From assembly GCF_963675165.1 (NCBI RefSeq), contig NC_087377.1, positions 11,890,632 through 11,954,631 on the forward strand: 64,000 nucleotides of DNA. Reading direction: 5' to 3'. The first letter of the stretch is position 1. Each line of letters starts with the position of its first letter. The DNA is from Halichondria panicea (taxonomy: Eukaryota; Porifera; Demospongiae; Suberitida; Halichondriidae). The position numbers and the translations under genes are program-made. This document shows, in pieces, positions 23,901-35,181 of the stretch. The notes under the pieces are model-generated. The model saw only the letters and a list, made by a program, of their open reading frames with translations, was not told the DNA's origin and searched no databases.

Positions 23901-26900
23901 GAAGAGCACCGATGAAAATAATTATGTTAGGCATAGAACTACGATAGAACTAGCCTATTTCTCTGAGTTAAGATTAGCCTCGACCCCAGGCCGATTTGTC
24001 TCCAATTGAACACACTAGGTCGCCTAATCAGCCTGGTATTGATTGTATCTGCATGGGCGTGACCGGAAACTGGTATATAGTATTAATAATAGACCAGTTG
24101 CATATAAGCGAAAGAATGCGCTGAGCTGGTAATTACGTTGTGACGTCACAGCTGGATACCATCGTGGGCGTTAGATCTATGCACAAGTCATAGTAAAATT
24201 CAAGACTTTACACGTGCACTGTGCCATGGTATCCCAGTGTATACAATTTCTGCTGAATCTGCAGTTCTCCATGTGCAAGTTAAGTCTTTGTTGCAAGTCA
24301 AAAGAGTGTATAGTTCTAGAGATATAGAACCAATATAACTGGACATAAATACATGTTCCAAGGGAAAGATAAAGACAAGAGACAACTCTCTCCTTTCATA
24401 GATTTCCTATAAAGACTCAAGCAAGAGAGCTGAATGGCTAGAGCTACTCCAGTTAGCTCCAGAAAGATTTTTTAAAGCCAGGTTCACAAGCATTCTCCAG
24501 ACACTTTTCTTCTTCAGCTGGAAAAGCTCTAGCCATTCAGCTCTCTTGCTTGGGTCTCTGTATAGGAAGTCTATGAGAGCAGATAGTTGTCTCTTGTGAC
24601 GTCTTGTCTTTGTGTTCTTACCATTAATTTAAGTCTACAAATTTGCCTATTTTGTCTATATCTCTATATACAACTGAACACTCCTTTGACTTGTAACTTG
24701 CACGTAAAAAACAGTAGAATCAGCAGAAATTGTTTACACTGGGATACATTGAATAGCATGCGCACAGTGCACAGTGCACGTGTAAAGTCTCGAATTTTAC
24801 GAAGACTTGTATAGATCTAACGCCCATGACGTCACAGCAATTAAAAACCTCTTTAGCTCTTACATGCAACTGGTCTATCATAATTATTTTGTGCTACATG
24901 TATATGTACGTACTGTAAAATGTTCAGTTCATCAGTTGGCTAAAATACAGTGATATAATGACACAAGAAATTAATACTGCATGTTAGTCCATGTGGTCAA
25001 TCGAGATAATGGCTGTTTTTTGTAGAGTGTACTGCACAGTAGTACTGCGTCTATAATAAATGCAGATGTTTAGAAGCGAAGATCTAAAACAAGAGCTTCC
25101 AGAAAGACTTAATACAGCATTGGATATGCCTGCTAAGCCTTCAGGTGGCATGACTAAGATTGTGTGTTCACAGTGCATCAAGAGACACAGTAGAATCCTG
25201 ACTCACTAGCAACCAGAAGTGTTGAAAGAGCCATTCCACGTCAGTAGTTTTAGTACAGGAAGTTCTATAAGATCGGCCCCTTAGGAAGGACACGAGTGGC
25301 ATGCACTGGAGCATCCCCTTTCAATGAGTTCGCACCCATCAGCTAAGAGGAGTACAACGGGGGTTGGAGGGGAAAGGTTCGATTTTGCTCCTGCATACAA
25401 ATTAGTATGAACTTAAATTCATCATTCCACTATACATTCTGTAAACTCACAGTGATGGTCCACACAACACTAGCCTTGATCCCAGGCCGCACTTCCTTGA
25501 AGGCTGGTGAAGGAGGCTAACACAACACCAGTGCCAGTGCCGTAATGTCATATCTTGATCCAGATACCAAGGATTGGGCTATAGTTTTATATATAGGCTA
25601 TAGTGTATGATGAAAGGGTATTATTGATTTATATCGCTCACCTTGACAATACATCCCAGGCCCAGCCACTTGTGGACACCCCTGAGCATAGTATACAAGA
25701 GATGATCGATGGCCAGAGTCTGAGGATAGACTCTACCAAGTGTATCTGGCAATCAATGGTCTAATCAAGCACGCGCTTGTATTAAATTGTGTAGTCAATC
25801 ATGCAAAGGTAGCCAACTGATAGCAGAAACTTGAGAACCTATAGGTATGTTCTTTCACAAGAGTGATGCTCCTTCTTCCTTCGCACAAGACAGCTCACGC
25901 CTAGCTATACATCTCTGGTAAACTAAACTTGCAAAAAGCTAAGAATAGACCTATGACACGAAGTTCTTTGTGATGATGTTACGGAGTATAAGTATGCTTA
26001 CATACATGCACTGTTAGTGTTTCTATTCGCTCCATCTTGCTCAGGTATTCGCTCGTTTTAAGCAAATACCTGAGCAACCACAGCACATGCCCAGATACAC
26101 GCCCAGATATACAATCAATACCAGGCCAAGGAGGCGACCTAGCGTTCAATTGGAGATGAATCGGCCTGGGGTCGAGGCTAGATCTTAATTTTTTTGTGCA
26201 TGCATCAACTATAATAATTATGTTGCTCAACTTTGAAGCCTCAGCAGAAGTCTTAGACACTATAGTAAGTTCTGATAAATACTGTACTTATAGTTGTTTT
26301 GTGATGATAAATAATATAATTTATGTTAGGCATAGAACTTTTGTGTTTTATGCTAGTTAAGTTCTGATTTTTGATAAGCATGTACAGTAGACTCTCGCTA
26401 TTCCGGCTCTCTAAAGTACAGCCACCTCGATATACCGGCCATTTGGCTTGGCACGGAATGCTAGCTATATGTTTACTGCACAAAACTCACCCTGAAGTAC
26501 GGCCACTCGCTATTCCGTTTACCGGCCAGTGCTGACTGTCCCAAACAAGGTTTTCAATGTAATTTTATATGTATATTACGGCCGGATATGACGTTTTGGG
26601 TGTGGTTTAGCAAATAAAATTGGATTACACTTAAAATAGAGTACAGAATGATTCATTATCCTTCATTATCCTCGAGACAAGAACCGAAAAGTAGTCATTA
26701 GATTCAAGGTAAGATCATTTTTAAGCCGCGGCTATTTCCTGAGATACAGCCACCTCGCTATTCCGGCCAAGCTGCATGGTCCCAAGGGTGACCGGATTAA
26801 CGAGAGTCTACCGTACTACAATAAGTAGAGTTTTTATCTAATGTATACCTATACACCTTTAAAAGAGTCTCTTCATTGTTAGAGCAGCACTTCTTGCAGA

Positions 26901-29900
26901 AATTTCTTGTTATGCTACTTTTTACGATGTAAGCAATGAATTTCCCTGATTTGTCATTACTGTCGATATTTACTACATACAAAGCTCACCTTGCAACTAC
27001 ACAATTTAGTCTGTCATAGAACGTCATGGGGGGCGTGTCAAGGTTATTGAAACGTCAAAACAAGATGGCGCTTAAAAACATATTAACTTTGTTATATATT
27101 TGTTATTATAATTATATTTATAGCGCTTGCTATATCTATCAGTGCGCTAACTAGATGGCAAGAAATTTAACACAAAGATCGTGTGGTCATTGCCGATTTT
27201 AGTCGTCAAATATTAGATGAAGAAAGACTCTAACAAGAACTAAACAGTGACCTACCAGCAGTTTATGATATTCTTGAGGGCGGCTCGAAGAGTTCTTGCT
27301 CCTATCTATCTACAAACTGAAGAAAAATACCATAGTTTACTTGCTATAATTATAGTCGGCTATTTTTCCTACTTCTACACTAGCTAACTCGATGACTGTT
27401 CATTGTTTTGAAGAAATTGTTTCGAGCCGCCCTGCCCCTTTCCTTGACAATTGCCTTACTGGCAAAGAGCATGCAATATCTAGCATATAAAATGACGACT
27501 AGTGTATACAGTCAAGACAAGCTTGTTACTACTGATAATTACTGCGTGGACGAATACTGCATCGTAACCTTAAGGCCTGGGTCAGGCACTGATAACATTA
27601 ATTTTATTCATTACCAACATTTAATGTACAGTTGCATCCAGCTTAGAGAGTAGATTACCACAAATTTGTGAGTATAGCTGTATACTTAAATGTAAATATC
27701 TTTTCGATTGAAACATTTCTAAGAAATTGTGTTGACACCAATGTGTAGGTGAATGACCAAGCTACAACATACCCAAAAAAATATTTCCATGGAAACATAA
27801 GGTGGTGGGTTTGTGGTGATTAATAGAACAACCAAATTGTTATAGTGGGTAATCAGTTAGAGTAACAAAACAGTAATCTTGTACAGCTAAGGTTCTAGAC
27901 TTCATCACATAATTGTTCAATGGTTTAGGTTTCCTGACCATCCTTTATGGGTCTTACAAATGTTCACAGTGTCTATAATTAATGATTTACTGGTTTTTAG
28001 GTACACTGACTTTTGGTTAGAGTAATAACTTCTGAAAAATTAATAGCTTAGCTTTCAAATATCTGTAGATGGGGGGTGATCAGTGCCAAAACCTCCACCT
28101 CTTTTTATTTAGTACTAAAATCATTTGCATAGTGAAGTTCTACATACAAATGACGCACTCTCTCTTATTTGCATGGTGAAGTTCTACATACAAATGATAT
28201 ACTCTCATCTGCATGGTGAAGTTCTACATACAAATAATACTCTCATTTACATGGTGAAGTTCTACATACAAATAATACTCTCATTTGCATGGTGAAGCTC
28301 TACATACAAATGATACTCTCATTTGCATGGTGAAGTTCTACATACAAATGATACTCTCGCATTTGCATAGTTAATTTGCTAAACTGGAAACTACTCCCCT
28401 TTTCACCTAAGAAAAGGCTCAGGGGAGAGAGTAATTTTTTAACTCCGTTATTGGACATGCCCACTTATGTGACCAAAAAGGATTGCCACATGAGCGGGCG
28501 TGTCCAACACGTAGTTGATATGTTAATTAAAATGTTCGTCTATACTATAATGTTAATTGTGTCCTCCTTCAATATGCCACTATATATAAATTTACAGTTG
28601 TCCTATAGGGGCATGCGTGAAGACTGTCACGTTCCCACAATGTTAACGTCCTAACAACTTGCGTGCCACCACTCACGCATGTACTATTTCTGTTGCTATA
28701 TAGCCTCGAGTATATAAAATACATTTCTGACGTCTGGGATCAAAGCTGAATAAACACCCACACATTATGTAGTTATAGTGGTTTGTTCTAATTGTATTCC
28801 AACCTTCCCTTTTTCATCCGAGCCCTTCCTTATAGATGAAAAGGGAGTGGTTTCAAGTCAATGCAAATATATATGAGAGTGTCATTGTAAAACTAATAAA
28901 GCTTATCATTTGCCATGCAGCGTTATTTGTATGTACAACTTCTCATTTGTATGTAGAACTTTCATCGTATATGTATAGAACTTCACCATGCAAATAAGAG
29001 TATCATTTATATGTAGAACTTCACCATGCAAATAAGAGTATCATTTGTATGTAGAAAATCACCATGCAAATAAGAGAGAGCGTGTCATTTGTATGTAGAA
29101 CTTCACCATGCAAATAAGAGAGAGCGTGTCATTTGTATGTAGAACTTTACCATGCAAATAATTTTAGTACTAAATAAAAAGAACTGGAGGTTTTGGCACT
29201 GATCTCCCCCCATAAGTTTACAGATAAGATAATGGGCTACATTTTGATACCAAGAACATTCTCTATGCTTATACCATTGCTGAGATAACACTGAAAAGCT
29301 ACATAATTCACTATTTTCTACTGTTTTGATGACATCAGCAGCTGTAAACCACAAACCAATGACGCTTTAATCAACCCAGACGTAGACTTCATTGTAAAAC
29401 ATCATGTGAATCACTTCCGTTTCCAATCCCTCTCTACTCTATCTATGGCTATACTGGCTTCTTTAGCTCTGACAGCCACTCTAGAGGTAGGCTATGCTGC
29501 ATGTGTATCTCAAGAATACAGTAACTCCTACTCTTCCCCCGCTGGATACTAGTATACCTAGCAATGATAAGTTCATCTAGCCTTGTTTTTGAAGCTTGAT
29601 CTTAGCACAATCAGACCGCATTTGTAGTTCTTCTTATTAAAAATGCCATGACGTCATCACCATTTTTGGGCTAATTAGCATAATTGAATTAAGCTAATTA
29701 GTTTTTTGGAAAAAGAAAACATTGAGCTTCATTTTAGATCATTTGATGCAGCATAAACTGTATGAACATAGTGTAAATTTTGGTATTTACAGCCAGACCC
29801 GGGCCTTAACTACCCAGAGATTACATTCCTATCAACTAAATATTTACGAACAGAGAGCTGTATAAAAGTTCCAGTCTCTTTGGCTGGAGCACTGTACCTG

Positions 29901-31213
29901 GCAAAGTCCTGCACACCACAGCACCGGGGTCAGGCTCCCACACTCCATTTTGTCTGTCTCTGGTGTCTCTGGTGCATGTGGCGTTTAAAACACCCATGGG
30001 AAAGAGTCCGTCATTGCACTGATAGATGATCTGTGACCCTTCTATGTAAGACTGGCCACTAATGCATACATTACCCATAGAGGGGGCCACGGGAACAAGA
30101 CAGGTCACCGGGGGTTCTGTATAATTATAAGGTAACTATAAATATTTTAAATAATATCAAATTAACGTACCCATTGTTGGGCACATGAAATCCTCTGGAT
30201 CAGGATTCCACTGTCCATCACTACCACAGGTAGAGGTTACCATCTGATTATCTTCAAAACAAGTGAAGGTAAGTATGGAGTTCAGAGTCGGTAAACTGGG
30301 TATCTGGACGTTGGCCACTCCACTAGCGACAGAGAGGGAGGAGGGACAGGCAACTGAGTACATGGAGAGAAGTATTAGTTAACATTGTGGGGACAGTAAT
30401 TAGCATTTTTTTAACCTATGAAAGGTATAGTGAGCAGCATTGAGGCATTGCTCATTCCAATACAGTTAACAGCTCTGATGGTCACATTGTAGGGAATGTT
30501 GTAGGAGACAGTGATCTGTGCCGAGGTGGTCTCCATGGTGACTGGTGACCCAGAGAGAGGTGTTGGGGAGATGATAAGGACATAACTGACAGACACACCA
30601 CCAGTAGATGAGGGAACATCCCATTCTAGAGTGATGTTGGAGGAGCTGGGTTGGCTTTGAGTGGAGGACACCCTTGTGTTCAGTGGAGGGGAGGGTGGTT
30701 CTGTGGGATCGGTCCATTGCGGATAATTCAAATGAAATCCATATTTAATCTCACTCACCAGCCACAGTGATAGTGAGAGGACCCTCTTGTGAGCTCTCTC
30801 CAAAACACACCACCATGGTACCCTCCACAGTGGAGGCCACAGACAGTGAAGTGAGAGTGGCAGTGAGCATTCCTCCACTGGAGTCAGTGAGAACACCACG
30901 GAATGCAAATTATATCGAAAACAGGATTCATAATACTCAAAGTGATGCTGTCTTGTTGGTTTTGTGGAGTAGTGACCATCCATCGTATGAAGGAACCAGG
31001 CAGAGTGCAGGTGAGGATGACAGGGTCATCAGGGCAGGCTGTAACGGTGGAGGGTGTCGAGGTGGCTGCAAAAATTATAGCTATAACTATTATTACGCCT
31101 ATGGGCTATGGTTTATGTGAAATTTGATATTCTAGTCTCTAGATATATATATTATATATATACCTACCTTCTACTTGCCATGAACACGTAAACAAAAGAG
31201 CGATAACAAACAT
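20929..31213 (-). CDS. Gene B: Ig-FN3-CCP3 transmembrane receptor with conserved YEEV/NQAY tail, frameshifted in the Ig exon
   Basis: Exons on the minus strand, in order: 31213-31168 signal peptide (MFVIALLFTCSWQVE), 31065-30759 Ig-like, 30700-30416 FN3, 30353-30171 CCP1, 30116-29898 CCP2, 21439-21242 CCP3, 21188-20929 membrane helix and tail. All internal junctions are phase 1 and exon order and lengths match gene C. CCP3 shows YQCDNGLSLTGPNVVTC and CNGAIVDYERLNETVLEG. The tail has VYEEVSPKEEIEL and NTNQAYGPVGL before the stop. The Ig exon is 307 bases, not a multiple of three. An in-frame TAA and a frame change occur about 30920 between ITLSIMNPVF and AFRGVLTD, so the copy is either a pseudogene or has a sequencing or assembly error. 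The intron 29897-21440 is 8.5 kb against 0.4 kb in gene C and is filled with transposons. Confidence 0.7.
21744..23391 (+). pseudogene. Degraded Crypton-type tyrosine recombinase (DUF3504-like)
   Basis: Broken frames read in order: an N-terminal region (WALSAFQDWMKDRNSEA, 21744-22166), a continuation in another frame (IEVRKKDGSQYTPATIH, to about 22216), a 220-bp MITE insertion, then MLLCGLQQIMRKDIFDKKDV and the C-terminal part. The catalytic-type residues are visible: R in RGGKEHREL, H-x-x-R in NHSLRVTGATKLY, and Y in ALRVYERPG. This arrangement is that of Crypton-derived domains, as in ZMYM and QRICH1 proteins. At least three frame changes or stops plus the insertion make it non-functional. 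It lies antisense in the long intron of gene B. Confidence 0.65.
22217..22436. mobile_element. 220-bp CAGTGGCGGATCC MITE inserted in the recombinase relic
   Basis: The left end CAGTGGCGGATCCAG and right end CTGGATCCGCCACTG are inverted, and CCATA is duplicated on both sides (22212-22216, 22437-22441). Reading across without the insert joins two parts of the recombinase, so the insertion came after the recombinase copy. It is the same family as 4545-4904. Confidence 0.85.
24089..24878. mobile_element. 0.8-kb foldback element
   Basis: ATAGACCAGTTGCAT at the left is inverted at the right end. Arms of nearly 390 bp are inverted through TGACGTCACAGC, TAGATCT, ACACGTGCACTGTG, CTGCTGAATCTGC and AGCTGAATGGCTAGAGCT. 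Short reading frames on both strands are produced by the symmetry. Confidence 0.7.
25471..25519. mobile_element. 49-bp micro-MITE with 9-bp target duplication
   Basis: It starts TAGCCTTGATCCCAGGCC and ends GGAGGCTA. ACACAACAC is duplicated exactly (25462-25470, 25520-25528). Internal symmetry is weaker than in the 18310 and 57962 copies, but the ends and duplication length agree. Confidence 0.8.
26385..26813. mobile_element. Pogo/Tigger-like MITE, copy 3, nested in a foldback relative
   Basis: It starts CAGTAGACTCTCGCTATTCC and ends GAGAGTCTACCG between TA dinucleotides. Without it, the flanks join to AAGCATGTACTACAATA, which matches GAGCATGTACTACAATAG at about 9940-9957 in the foldback element. 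The insertion site is thus proven by an empty copy in the same window. Confidence 0.8.
27050..28068. other. Intron of gene B, no coding exon recognised
   Basis: A short inverted pair (GGCGGCTCGAAGAGTTCTTG near 27281, and TTGTTTCGAGCCGCC near 27417) is present. An 81-codon frame at 27408-27653 has a hydrophobic start but begins with a non-ATG codon and has no recognisable domain, so I do not call it a gene. Sequence at 27770-27850 (GGTGGTGGGTTTGTGGTGAT) recurs inverted near 46380. Confidence 0.35.
28069..29213. mobile_element. 1.1-kb MITE with subterminal tandem arrays in inverted orientation
   Basis: ATGGGGGGTGATCAGTGCC at 28069 faces GGCACTGATCTCCCCCCAT at 29213. Just inside each end are arrays of a roughly 40-bp unit (CATGGTGAAGTTCTACATAC with ATTTGCATGG and a CTCTC spacer), about six copies at 28121-28365 and about five inverted at 28930-29165. 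The end sequence resembles that of 56433-57069 (TATGGGAGGTGATCAC then GCCAAAAT), so the two may belong to one family. Confidence 0.7.
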
Positions 31214-31463
31214 TAGACCTGATGTTTCTATTAAACGACTGTCACCAAGGCCACAGACTCAGACCTGCTAACCTCTAATTCTAAATTTACTTGGTAAAAT
31301 CAATTTTTGCTGCTTGATCAATTAAAAACTCCTTACATGCATGCATAGATTGAACTCTTCTGGCATCATTAATTATTATCTGTGCACTTCCTGCCACATG
31401 ATTTTCCAATATTACTTCGGTTTGCGTTTTGGGTTTGTCTAACAGCTAAGGGATTGGCCAGAG

Positions 31464-31565
31464 GCAGAGGAGGCGCGAAGCACTTAACCTTTGTCTAATT
31501 GCCGTTGCATGCCAGTCTCATGAATTAGCCGCCCTTCCTACATGAGGGGGGGGGGAGAGACCTGA
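31464..31565. repeat. Dispersed repeat shared with 46742-46855
   Basis: GAGGAGGCGCGAAGCACTTA then ACCTTTG, CTAATTGCCGTTG, GCATGCCAGTCTCAT and TTAGCCGCCCTTCCTAC recur nearly unchanged, with small indels, at about 46742-46855 inside the Ginger element. It is non-coding and its ends are undefined. Confidence 0.65.
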
Positions 31566-31571
31566 GTAGGC

Positions 31572-32139
31572 TAGTCTCGAGGCCAGACTCCTCCGGGGGG
31601 GGGGGGGGGGGGGGGGGGGAGCCGGAGAGAGTCACTTTTCTTGGTTTTCAGACAGTCAAAAAATGGGCGTGGTGACGATGCTAAAACTGGCTACTCCCGT
31701 ACAGATTTAGTGAGATATGAAAGACTTTATGTGCTTGAAATAACATTTTTAGTTGATGTATACTAGTTAGCCATTGCCTACAAAAGGGAAGGAGTATCTT
31801 ACTCAGAATAGCTGGGTGTAGCAACAACAAGTTACACGCTGACAAAACCACAACACAGCAACATTTCTCTGAATAGCATTATGAAGCATAATAAAGGAGA
31901 TTCACTTTCATTTGAGCAGTTATAATATGGCATAGTTTTAAAAATGACAAAGGTCAAGTACTATCCACCTCCTCTGTCATGTGACAGTTTAATTGCATTC
32001 TTGCGAATCTGATTGGAGATGTCAATTTTTTTGACATACCAAGAAAAGTGACTCTAAATGCCAGACCCTCTCCCTGGCACATGTCAGATCACGTGCAAGG
32101 GAGTGGTCTGGGGCCAGACTAAGAGTAGGCTTGAGGCTA
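31572..32139. mobile_element. Decayed TAG-CTCGA-type TIR element with a 25-base G run
   Basis: TAGTCTCGAGGCCAGACT at the left faces AGTAGGCTTGAGGCTA at the right, and AGAGTCACTTTTCTTGG is inverted near both ends. A homopolymer of 25 G lies at 31595-31619. No target duplication was found, and a further internal deletion is likely. Confidence 0.45.
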
Positions 32140-33289
32140 GAGGCTATTATGCTCCAAATTTTACCGATTATTCTATTCTCCAATTCCCAAGCTATAGCCT
32201 ATTATTCTCAGTGATTTAGCCCCAAAAAGATCATTATTCTTCATTAAAATCACAATAAAAATCATCTTTTGATAAATTGCAACACAAGGAAGTCTCTACA
32301 TAATGATATAATTAATAATATGTACATAGTCCTGAAGAGCATTGTCTTGCTGATCACCAAACGAAGTGCCTTGAGTTGATCCAACATCGATAATGTCTCT
32401 ACTTGTTGGAACTGGAATTGGCTTCAGTAGGTTCAGTAATCTAATCTCTTGATTTTCTTTAGATTCCATATAAAGTACTAGTAGTCTACTATACTGTCTA
32501 TGGTCTGTCTTTACCGGTAAGGCTAGCTAGCTGCAGTCTAGTCCAGATCAGATCAGAGTACAATAACAATGGTGGTAATTGTGCTTTATTTAGAATGCTA
32601 GCCACCCAGAGGAGGCTGGAACCACTTGACCTTAGCTAATTAAGGTCACTAGTTGGATTTATCCAAACTTCTCTTGCAGACTACTTTAAGCCTAGTTTTT
32701 AGTGTCCATCAGTTTAAAACGTTATTTTTCAGGGGGGGGTCAAATTTTGCTCAGAAGCAGAGACACATGGCGGGCCTGAGCCAAGAAGTGAGACACATGG
32801 CGGGCCATTTCCTGGTACACAATTAAATCAAGAGAAGAGAAAATTTGTTACTGTTTTATTCTCAATTTAACAGTACTGCGACTATAACAATAACATGAGC
32901 AGAGTTTTAATAGCAAAGAGAGTCTCATAATGTTCCTCCTGAGCACAATACAACACTGTTTGGCCTGCTGAGAGAAATAAGAAGATTTCCTTTTAAAATT
33001 CATGGTTTAATAGTGGGTAAAGATCGCTATAGAACTTTCTGAACAGGCTGAGAAAATTGGTGGGTAAAGATCGCTATATAACTCAATGAATGTTTTCGGC
33101 AGTGTAGCCTAGTTAGGCACTTCCAAGTTCTAGCCAGTCTTCATTGCACATCATTAATCTACGGTCTACATCCTGTTGAATGTGCTGGTTTAGCTTGATT
33201 GCCCGCCCTCTAGGGCTAAGCTTGAAGAGTATTGGAGGAAAGCTGAGCACTAGACTCAAATACACAACATCATGCAAGGCATAAAAGCC

Positions 33290-33336
33290 TAGCCTCGAGT
33301 CACGACTTATTTTAAATCGGCTGAGCCTCGAGGCTA
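33290..33336. repeat. 47-bp TAGCCTCGAG palindromic micro-element without target duplication
   Basis: It starts TAGCCTCGAG and ends CTCGAGGCTA, with an imperfect palindrome through ATTTTAAAT. The size and ends match the 46-58-bp family. The flanks (ATAAAAGCC and GTTAAACGT) do not duplicate, so it is older or was rearranged. Confidence 0.55.
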
Positions 33337-33557
33337 GTTAAACGTCACACTACCCTGACTGACTGAGAATCGCACTGCTAGCATGTTAAGCATTAGCTAA
33401 CTCAGTCGGTCAATAACGTCTTTTTGTGATAAGGAATGCCAAAGTTGTGTAAATCTAATCATTATAGACAACGTGAGTCCACCGTACCGTGAATACGGTA
33501 CCATTCCTCCAACAAAAATAAGTGTGATTAAATGAATAAATAAAACATGACTTAGAT

Positions 33558-34544
33558 CTAGTCTGTGGTAGGGGATGATAGTGTTTTTGCCATCCTTGCT
33601 ATCAGAGCTGGTGGAGTACGAATGTGCGTCAGGAAGGCACTGCTTTCCCATCTTCCTAACGTTTTTATCATTGAATCTTCAATATTCGCTTTGGCAGCGG
33701 TTGAAGCTGCCCCGATACGAAAACTGTGGCCAGCGTAGTGAGTATTATTCAAGCCGAGTGCCGATAAGGCTTCCCTGATGCGTGGAACAAAGCTCTGTTT
33801 TGTCAGGAACTTCCCATCGGCGTAAATAAACAAGGGGCCTGAATGTGTACCTCGAATCGCAATGTATTGTAAGAGGGCTGCTACAGGGCATAAATCGTCA
33901 TCTGTTCTGCCAATTATCACAAGCGCACCTCTCTGGAATTGGTCTGTCTTGGACTGCTTCAAGGTGACAGAGATGTAGGTCGGGCCAGCATGGCTATCAA
34001 CTGCCAGATCAGCAAGGAGCAGGTCCTTGTGATTGACTGCATTGGCAGACGAGCAAGTAATTTCTCCCAACCTGAAGAAACCGAAAAAGCACAAACAGCT
34101 CGCAGCCCAAAGCATGACTGTATCTGGTTGTATTGGTTCAACAGACCATAGTGCTTTTATCTGCCTCAAAATGTCTGGGGTAATAGGCAGCCTAGGTTTT
34201 TGGGGGTGAGAGATTGCTTTCTCTTTTCTAATGCCTCTCTTGACTAGCATGAATTTTTGCCAAGCCACTTGCTGAGGTTCGGGAAAATTATGAAGGATAT
34301 GCAGGTGACGCAATGCCGAGAGGTAAGAATTGATAGTGGAATATGATAGACCACTGCGAGCTAAATATGATACATATAAGCAAAGCATAGATTGAGTAAT
34401 AGGGAGTGACACAAACTGAGGGGGTAACCTAGCACAAAACTCACAAAACTTTTTAATTCCACTTTTGTAAGTTTTTTGGGTGGACTGAGCTAAACCTTGT
34501 TCAAAGTAGCGTTGAACATCCGCCTCCAATGTTGTGACATCCAA
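33558..34544 (-). pseudogene. DIRS tyrosine recombinase with catalytic Tyr replaced by His
   Basis: The full-length frame is 328 codons. The N-terminal core-binding part is at residues 1-110 (STQKTYKSGIKKFCEFC). The catalytic part shows the first Arg in GFFRLGEIT, a Lys in LKQSKTDQ, H-x-x-R in AGHSFRIGAAS and the Trp of LGRWESS. The motif that normally holds the nucleophile (Y-I-R) reads T-H-I-R: codon CAC where one transition from TAC would give Tyr. The spacing from H-x-x-R agrees with the family. The recombinase is therefore expected to be unable to cut DNA although its frame is open. Its start overlaps the end of the RNase H frame by 55 bases. Confidence 0.75.
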
Positions 34545-35062
34545 TCTGGCCTGGAGCCCATCAACATTTCTAACAACTCGAAAGGTATTGCCGATACCGC
34601 TGTTACCGAGAGGTTGGACTTCTGTAAGAAAGCAGAGAGATTGTCACGTGACAGATCATCAGCTAAATCATTATCGATACCACAAATATGTTCAGAAATA
34701 AGATTGAACCTGTAGTAAGCTTCGAAAAAATGCAAACAACGGAGCAAATGCATCATCTGTCTGTCCTTGCAAAAACGTTTTGAAAATGCTGCGACTACTG
34801 CCATATTGTCACACCGAAAGAGGACCTTGTCCCCTTGCCAACAACTACCCCACAAAGCTGCTGCAACTATAATGGGGAGCATTTCTTTGGTTGCGATATT
34901 TTCAGCGGCATAACTTTCATATAGAGCCCATGGGATCTGAAACCAGTGATGCCTGATATATGCACCACAGCCCCAGGAACCCGAAGCATCCGACGTAACA
35001 ATCGCCGACGGAATTGTTGTGCAACAGGTAGAGAACAGGGTGATGCCATTCCATTTCTCCAT
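34490..35062 (-). pseudogene. DIRS RNase H domain
   Basis: 190 codons. SDASGSWGCGA carries the first catalytic Asp, ATKEMLPIIVAAALWG the Glu, and VLFRCDNMAVV the next Asp; HICGIDNDLADDLSRD is typical of the end of this domain in DIRS. It is separated from RT by a stop and frame change between about 35063 and 35230, so it was once part of one polyprotein. Confidence 0.75.
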
Positions 35063-35181
35063 AAATGCTAACTACCAAGCTAAATCGGATCGAACTGCCT
35101 CGTTTAGACGTACGTGATGATGAGGCTTGGATAAACCCCCTACAGCCGTGTAGATACGCCTCAAAAATGCCTTTCCTGGCT

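Larger units (their letters stand above)
23975..26179. mobile_element. 2.2-kb TAGCCTCGA-type element containing a foldback and a micro-MITE
   Basis: TAGCCTCGACCCCAGGCCGA at 23975 is inverted at 26179 (TCGGCCTGGGGTCGAGGCTA). The arms continue for about 85 bp through CTAGGTCGCCT and GGCCTGGTATTGATTG. No direct duplication was found at its borders, so it may be old or recombined. The interior holds the foldback at 24089-24878 and the micro-element at 25471-25519 and no coding frame. Confidence 0.65.

Noticed and set aside
27408-27653. 81-codon frame with hydrophobic N-terminus
   Set aside because: Non-ATG start, no homology recognised, and it lies in a repeat-rich intron. It is noted in the intron entry only.
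28121-28365. CRISPR-like array of roughly 40-bp repeats
   Set aside because: Units are contiguous without unique spacers, are mirrored at the other end of a MITE, and the genome is eukaryotic.
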